From DASZTU01 sp035547675 (GTDB lineage: Bacteria; Pseudomonadota; Alphaproteobacteria; Rhizobiales; Devosiaceae), in the NCBI GenBank assembly GCA_035547675.1, contig DASZUI010000018.1:1-8843 (forward strand): DNA of 8,843 nt. Direction: 5' to 3'. This document shows, one piece after another, positions 6,449 to 8,843 of the stretch (position 1 is its first letter; each line of letters begins with the position of its first letter). Both the position numbers and the translations under genes were made by a program. The notes under the pieces were generated by a model that was not told the origin of the DNA, searched no databases, and saw only the letters and a list, made by a program, of their open reading frames with translations.

Positions 6449-6457
6449 ACATCGTCT

Positions 6458-6504
6458 CCCTCCCCCTTGCGGGGAGGGTGGCGGCAGCCGGGTAGGGGTA
6501 CCCA
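6458..6504 (+). repeat. Family F hairpin repeat
   Basis: Perfect eight-base stem CCCTCCCC-CTTGC-GGGGAGGG (6458-6478), followed by TGGCGGCAGCCGGGTAGGGG and TACC. This resembles a repeat that is widespread in rhizobial intergenic DNA (from memory). There is a single copy in the window. Confidence 0.7.
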
Positions 6505-6516
6505 CGCGCGCCGGCG

Positions 6517-6532
6517 CCAGCCATTCGGCTGG
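6517..6532 (+). repeat. Family D hairpin only
   Basis: The 16-base palindrome CCAGCC-ATTC-GGCTGG without its tail. It abuts the E element that begins at 6532. Confidence 0.75.
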
Positions 6533-6616
6533 GCTTCGAACCGGCCGCGCAGCGGCAAAATCCCTCCGGTAGAGGGATTTTAGGCGAGAAGGCCATGAGG
6601 GCTACGCCCGAATGGC
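6532..6616 (+). repeat. Structured element E, copy 1
   Basis: An 85-base unit with three consecutive hairpins. Hairpin 1: GCCGC-GCA-GCGGC (6544-6556). Hairpin 2: ten-base arms AAAATCCCTC (6557-6566) and GAGGGATTTT (6572-6581) around CGGTA. After the linker AGGCGAGAAG comes hairpin 3: GCCAT (6592-6596), GA, GGGC, loop TAC, GCCC, GA, ATGGC (6612-6616). The GA facing GA in hairpin 3 would form a tandem sheared G-A pair in RNA of the plus strand, giving a continuous helix. Copy 2 is at 6974-7055, with compensated changes in the stems. Function unknown. Confidence 0.75.
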
Positions 6617-6643
6617 GGATTCTTCGATGTGGGCAGGTAGGGC
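6617..6643 (+). repeat. Family D tail without its hairpin
   Basis: GGATTCTTCGATGTGGGCAG and GTAGGG match the tail of the D copy at 4004-4050 with one extra base. The D hairpin that should precede it is replaced by the end of element E, CGAATGGC, which is the reverse of GCCATTCG in the D hairpin. Confidence 0.7.
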
Positions 6644-6779
6644 GCGCGCGGCCCATGGTTCGAGGCTCGGCTTCGCCTCGCACCTCATCATGAGGTCGTG
6701 GAAAGCAAACTCAACCTCATCCGTGGGCAGCGCGCGCGGCTTCGATTCAAACTGGATTCCCGCCTTCGCGGGAATGACG
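6631..6779 (+). repeat. Segmental duplication, left copy
   Basis: Bases 6631-6722 match 6855-6946 with three mismatches in 92, all C/T. Bases 6723-6779 match 7057-7113 with one mismatch in 57. The right copy therefore carries 110 extra bases (6947-7056) exactly between positions 6722 and 6723 of this copy. Confidence 0.9.
6653..6696 (+). repeat. Family C repeat
   Basis: Reads CCATGGTTCGAGGCTCGGCT on to the hairpin CCTCA-TCA-TGAGG and a final T. It is internal to the segmental duplication, and its partner copy is at 6877-6920. Confidence 0.85.
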
Positions 6780-6780
6780 A
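6752..6780 (+). repeat. Solo half of family A (ATTCCCGC subtype)
   Basis: A single hairpin ATTCCCGC-CTTC-GCGGGAAT with its CTGG and GACG flanks but no inverted partner. It is the truncated counterpart of the left arm of the full pair at 7086-7174. Confidence 0.85.
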
Positions 6781-6809
6781 AGTGAGTGGGGCATGGCCCT
6801 GTGTGCCAG

Positions 6810-6866
6810 CCAGCCATTCGGCCCAGCCATTCGGCTAGACCTGACTTTCGGTATGGGCAGGTAGGG
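6810..6866 (+). repeat. Family D repeat with doubled hairpin
   Basis: CCAGCCATTCGGC (6810-6822) is directly followed by CCAGCCATTCGGCTAG (6823-6838) and then by the tail ACCTGACTTTCGGTATGGGC and AGGTAGG. The second hairpin has a TAG instead of TGG end, so its outer pairs are broken. Confidence 0.75.
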
Positions 6867-6876
6867 TGCGCGTGGC

Positions 6877-6920
6877 CCATGGTTCGAGGCTCGGCTTCGC
6901 CTCGCACCTCACCATGAGGT
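6877..6920 (+). repeat. Family C repeat
   Basis: Nearly identical to 6653-6696 and ends in the hairpin CCTCA-CCA-TGAGG. Confidence 0.85.
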
Positions 6921-6937
6921 CGTGGAAAGCAAACTCA

Positions 6938-6975
6938 ACCTCATCCTGAGGTGCGACCGGAGGGAGCCTCGAAGG
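6938..6975 (-). repeat. Family C repeat, inverted
   Basis: On the minus strand it reads CCTTCGAGGCTCCCTCCGGT and ends CACCTCAGGATGAGGT. It matches the copy at 2093-2136 better than the neighbouring C copies. Confidence 0.8.
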
Positions 6976-7055
6976 CTTCGAGCCGTGCCGAAGGCCAAAT
7001 CGATCCGGTGGATCGATTTGAGGCGAGAAGGCCATGAGAGCTATGCTCGAATGGC
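6974..7055 (+). repeat. Structured element E, copy 2
   Basis: An 82-base second copy. Hairpin 1 is reduced to GCC-GAA-GGC (6987-6995). Hairpin 2: CAAATCGATC (6996-7005), loop CGGTG, GATCGATTTG (7011-7020). Linker AGGCGAGAAG is unchanged. Hairpin 3: GCCAT, GA, GAGC, loop TAT, GCTC, GA, ATGGC (7031-7055). Three stem changes in hairpin 2 and one in hairpin 3 relative to copy 1 are all matched on the opposite arm. Confidence 0.75.
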
Positions 7056-7085
7056 AGTGGGCAGCGCGCGCGGCTTCGATTCAAA

Positions 7086-7174
7086 CTGGATTCCCGCCTG
7101 CGCGGGAATGACGCCGGGTCGGGGCGAGGCCATGCCTCGCTCACTTCGTCATTCCCGCGAAGGCGGGAATCCAG
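7086..7174. repeat. REPIN-like inverted repeat pair, family A copy 3 (ATTCCCGC subtype)
   Basis: Arms 7086-7113 and 7147-7174 are 28-base inverted copies with one mismatch in the hairpin loop. The stem is ATTCCCGC/GCGGGAAT instead of ATTCCGGC/GCCGGAAT of copies 1 and 2, a compensated G-C swap. The centre shares GGGGCGAGGCC with the other copies. It lies 78 bases before the rpe start. Confidence 0.9.
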
Positions 7175-7198
7175 TTTCCTTCCTGTCACCCCACCGCC

Positions 7199-7226
7199 TT
7201 GCCCCCAGGCATCGGAGGCGTTAAGC
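7199..7226 (+). promoter_or_regulatory. Weak candidate promoter of rpe-purB
   Basis: TTGCCC (7199-7204) and TTAAGC (7221-7226) are separated by 16 bases in the short unique stretch before rpe. The -10 is poor. Confidence 0.22.
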
Positions 7227-7252
7227 GAAATCGGTAGCCTGGAGGCCACCCC

Positions 7253-7930
7253 ATGCCCCTGCCCGTCCGCATCGCTCCCTCGATCCTTTCGGCCGATTTC
7301 GCCCGACTGGGCGAAGAGATCCGTGCCATCGACGCGGGCGGGGCCGACTACATCCATGTCGACGTGATGGACGGGCACTTTGTGCCCAATATCACCATGG
7401 GCCCGCATGTGGTGAAGGCGATCCGGCCGCTCACCCGCAAGGTGCTGGACGTGCATCTGATGATCGCGCCCGCCGACCCCTATATCGCCGCCTTCGCGGA
7501 GGCCGGCGCAGACATCATCACGGTCCATGCCGAGGCGGGACCGCACCTCCATCGCTCGCTGCAGGCGATCCGCGCCGCCGGCAAGCGGGCGGGCGTGGCG
7601 ATCAACCCGGCGACGCCGGTTTCGGCGATCCGCTATGTCATCGGCATGGTGGACCTCGTCTTGGTGATGAGCGTCAATCCCGGCTTCGGGGGCCAGCAAT
7701 TCATCCCCGAATCGCTGGAAAAGCTCGCCGAGGTCAGGGCGCTGGCGGGCGGGCGCGACATCGATATCGAAGTCGATGGCGGGGTGACGCCCGACAATGC
7801 CCGCGCGCTCGCCGCCGCCGGGGCCAATCTCCTCGTCGCCGGCACCTCCGTATTCGCCGGCAACGACCCCAAGACCTACGCCGGCCGCATCTCGGCCATC
7901 CGCAACGCCGCGAGGACCGTCACCGCATGA
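7253..7930 (+). CDS. rpe: Ribulose-phosphate 3-epimerase
   Basis: A 225-residue TIM-barrel enzyme that interconverts ribulose 5-phosphate and xylulose 5-phosphate in the pentose-phosphate and Calvin pathways. The metal and acid/base residues are visible: H35 and D37 (YIHVDVMDGHFVPN, 33-46), H68 (LDVHLMIAPADPY) and D175 (IEVDGGVTPDN, 172-182). The phosphate-binding loop NPGFGGQQFI is at 142-151, and S10 sits in the N-terminal APSILSADFARLG signature. The ATG at 7253 has GGAGG (7241-7245) seven bases upstream. The stop overlaps the purB start as ATGA, so the pair is translated as an operon. This linkage with purB is common in related bacteria. No Calvin-cycle genes are seen, so a pentose-phosphate role is assumed. 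Confidence 0.97.
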   Translation: MPLPVRIAPSILSADFARLGEEIRAIDAGGADYIHVDVMDGHFVPNITMGPHVVKAIRPLTRKVLDVHLMIAPADPYIAAFAEAGADIITVHAEAGPHLHRSLQAIRAAGKRAGVAINPATPVSAIRYVIGMVDLVLVMSVNPGFGGQQFIPESLEKLAEVRALAGGRDIDIEVDGGVTPDNARALAAAGANLLVAGTSVFAGNDPKTYAGRISAIRNAARTVTA

Positions 7931-8843
7931 TCCCCCGCTATTCCCGCCCCGACATGGTCGCCATCTGGTCGCCCGAGACGCGCTTCCGCATCTGGTTCGA
8001 GATCGAGGCGCATGCGACCGATGCACTCGCCGAGCTCGGCGTGGTGCCCAAGGAAGCGGCGCGGGTGATCTGGGAAAAGGGTGGCGCCGCGACCTTCGAC
8101 GTGGCGCGCATCGAGGAGATCGAGCGCACCACCAAGCACGACGTCATCGCCTTCCTGACGCATCTGGCCGAGATCGTGGGACCCGAGGCGCGCTTCGTGC
8201 ATCAGGGCATGACCTCGTCCGACGTGCTCGACACCTGCCTGTCGGTGCAGCTCAAGCGGGCGGCGGACATTCTCATCGCCGATGTCGACGGGCTGCTGGC
8301 GGCGCTGGAGCGCCGCGCGCGCGAGCACAAATACACCATCACCATCGGGCGCAGCCACGGCATCCATGCCGAGCCCACCACCTTCGGCATCAAGCTCGCC
8401 GAAGCCTATGCCGAGTTCGCGCGGAACCGGGAGCGCCTCGTTTTTGCACAAAGGGGCATTTCCGTTGCCGCTGTTTCCGGTGCGGTCGGCACTTTCGCCA
8501 ATATCGATCCGCATGTGGAAGCGCATGTGGCGGAAAAGCTCGGGCTCTCGGTCGAGCCGGTTTCGACGCAGGTGATCCCGCGCGACCGCCACGCCATGTT
8601 CTTCGCGACGCTCGGGGTCGTGGCGTCCTCGATCGAGCGGCTGGCGACCGAAATCCGGCACCTGCAAAGGACCGAAGTGCTGGAGGCGGAAGAGTATTTC
8701 GCGCCCGGCCAGAAGGGCTCCTCGGCCATGCCGCACAAGCGCAACCCGGTGCTCTCCGAAAACCTCACCGGCCTCGCCCGGATCGTGCGCGGCATGGTGA
8801 CGCCGGCGCTCGAGGACGTGGCGCTCTGGCACGAGCGCGACAT
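7927..8843 (+). CDS. purB: Adenylosuccinate lyase, 3' truncated by window end
   Basis: The first 305 residues of a lyase that normally has about 430, so roughly the last 125 lie outside the window. It catalyses two fumarate-releasing steps in purine synthesis: SAICAR to AICAR and adenylosuccinate to AMP. The start MIPRYSRPDMVAIWS is typical. Conserved regions of the fumarase/aspartase superfamily are TSSDVLDT (96-103), GRSHGIHAEPTTFG (141-154) with the active-site histidine segment, SGAVGTFANIDP, and the signature GSSAMPHKRNP (264-274) on the flexible loop with the catalytic serine. The last visible residues ALWHERD are also conserved. The frame is intact with no shift. The ATG overlaps the rpe stop (ATGA). 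A slightly AT-richer patch near 8440-8480 does not break the family pattern. Confidence 0.96.
   Translation, partial: MIPRYSRPDMVAIWSPETRFRIWFEIEAHATDALAELGVVPKEAARVIWEKGGAATFDVARIEEIERTTKHDVIAFLTHLAEIVGPEARFVHQGMTSSDVLDTCLSVQLKRAADILIADVDGLLAALERRAREHKYTITIGRSHGIHAEPTTFGIKLAEAYAEFARNRERLVFAQRGISVAAVSGAVGTFANIDPHVEAHVAEKLGLSVEPVSTQVIPRDRHAMFFATLGVVASSIERLATEIRHLQRTEVLEAEEYFAPGQKGSSAMPHKRNPVLSENLTGLARIVRGMVTPALEDVALWHERD

Larger units (their letters stand above)
6855..7113 (+). repeat. Segmental duplication, right copy with 110-base extra segment
   Basis: Pairs with 6631-6779. The extra segment 6947-7056 holds most of an inverted C repeat and element E copy 2. No target-site duplication is visible at its edges, so a deletion in the left copy is as likely as an insertion here. 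Confidence 0.85.
6336..7252. other. 917-base repeat mosaic between divergent ccdA and rpe
   Basis: No gene is supported here. In order it holds D, F, partial D, E, D tail, C, half A, D with doubled hairpin, C, inverted C, E and full A. Open frames of 60-190 residues exist on both strands, but they translate the same repeats in several copies (phrases such as PTCPHRKSGPAEWL recur) and lack ribosome sites, so I reject them as genes. Promoters for ccdA and rpe must lie in the 65 bases at the left edge and the 78 bases at the right edge. Confidence 0.85.

Noticed and set aside
6401..7174. CRISPR array
   Set aside because: The repeats belong to several unrelated families, spacing is irregular and no constant repeat/spacer rhythm exists.
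6360..7224. Several 66-192 residue open frames in the ccdA/rpe gap with repeated phrases such as SGPAEWLA and MAFSP
   Set aside because: They are translations of the D, C and E repeats in different copies and frames, without ribosome sites; recurrence follows the DNA repeat rather than a protein family.
6336..7252. Insertion sequence or transposon remnant
   Set aside because: No transposase fragment is seen in any frame, and no terminal inverted repeats enclose the mosaic.
6941..8026. A 361-residue minus-strand open frame
   Set aside because: It is antisense to rpe and the start of purB and continues into repeats.
7876..8832. Long minus-strand open frames opposite purB
   Set aside because: The plus-strand frame is an unmistakable adenylosuccinate lyase that is merely open at the window end.

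Overview
The window is ordinary chromosomal DNA of a high-GC alphaproteobacterium. Protein similarity by eye (a rhizobial-type methionine aminopeptidase, the rpe-purB pair, a short CinA-like protein next to gpt) points to the order Hyphomicrobiales, perhaps a Devosia-like genus. The genus is a guess from memory of such genomes, not shown by the sequence.

Layout: glutathione peroxidase (17-514, +) converges on xanthine phosphoribosyltransferase gpt (1191-685, -), which is the second gene of a two-gene operon behind a CinA-like molybdopterin-binding-domain protein (1977-1204, -). A 468-base divergent gap leads to methionine aminopeptidase map (2446-3282, +) and radC (3279-3995, +), which overlap by ATGA. 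radC converges on a CelD/BcsL-type GNAT acyltransferase (5459-4230, -), behind which lies the membrane thiol-redox protein CcdA (6335-5607, -). A 917-base divergent gap follows, then ribulose-phosphate 3-epimerase rpe (7253-7930, +) and adenylosuccinate lyase purB (from 7927, +, cut by the window end), again with an ATGA overlap. The genes serve peroxide defence, purine salvage and synthesis, N-terminal methionine removal, cytochrome c/periplasmic thiol redox and pentose-phosphate metabolism. They do not form one pathway. There are no RNA genes, CRISPR arrays, transposases or phage genes.

The striking part is the non-coding DNA. All four junctions where the coding strand switches are packed with short palindromic repeats; none of the co-directional junctions has any. 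I separate six families: (A) REPIN-like inverted pairs of an ATTCC...GGAAT hairpin; (B) short and (C) long forms of a CCTTCGA...TGAGG repeat; (D) a CCAGCC-ATTC-GGCTGG hairpin followed by a GTGGGCAGGTAGGG tail; (E) an 82-85 base multi-hairpin element; (F) a CCCTCCCC...GGGGAGGG hairpin. The 6401-7174 block is a mosaic of all families except B and contains a segmental duplication. The two copies of element E differ at four stem positions and every change is compensated on the opposite arm, which is the best candidate here for an undescribed structured element. I see no novel protein system.
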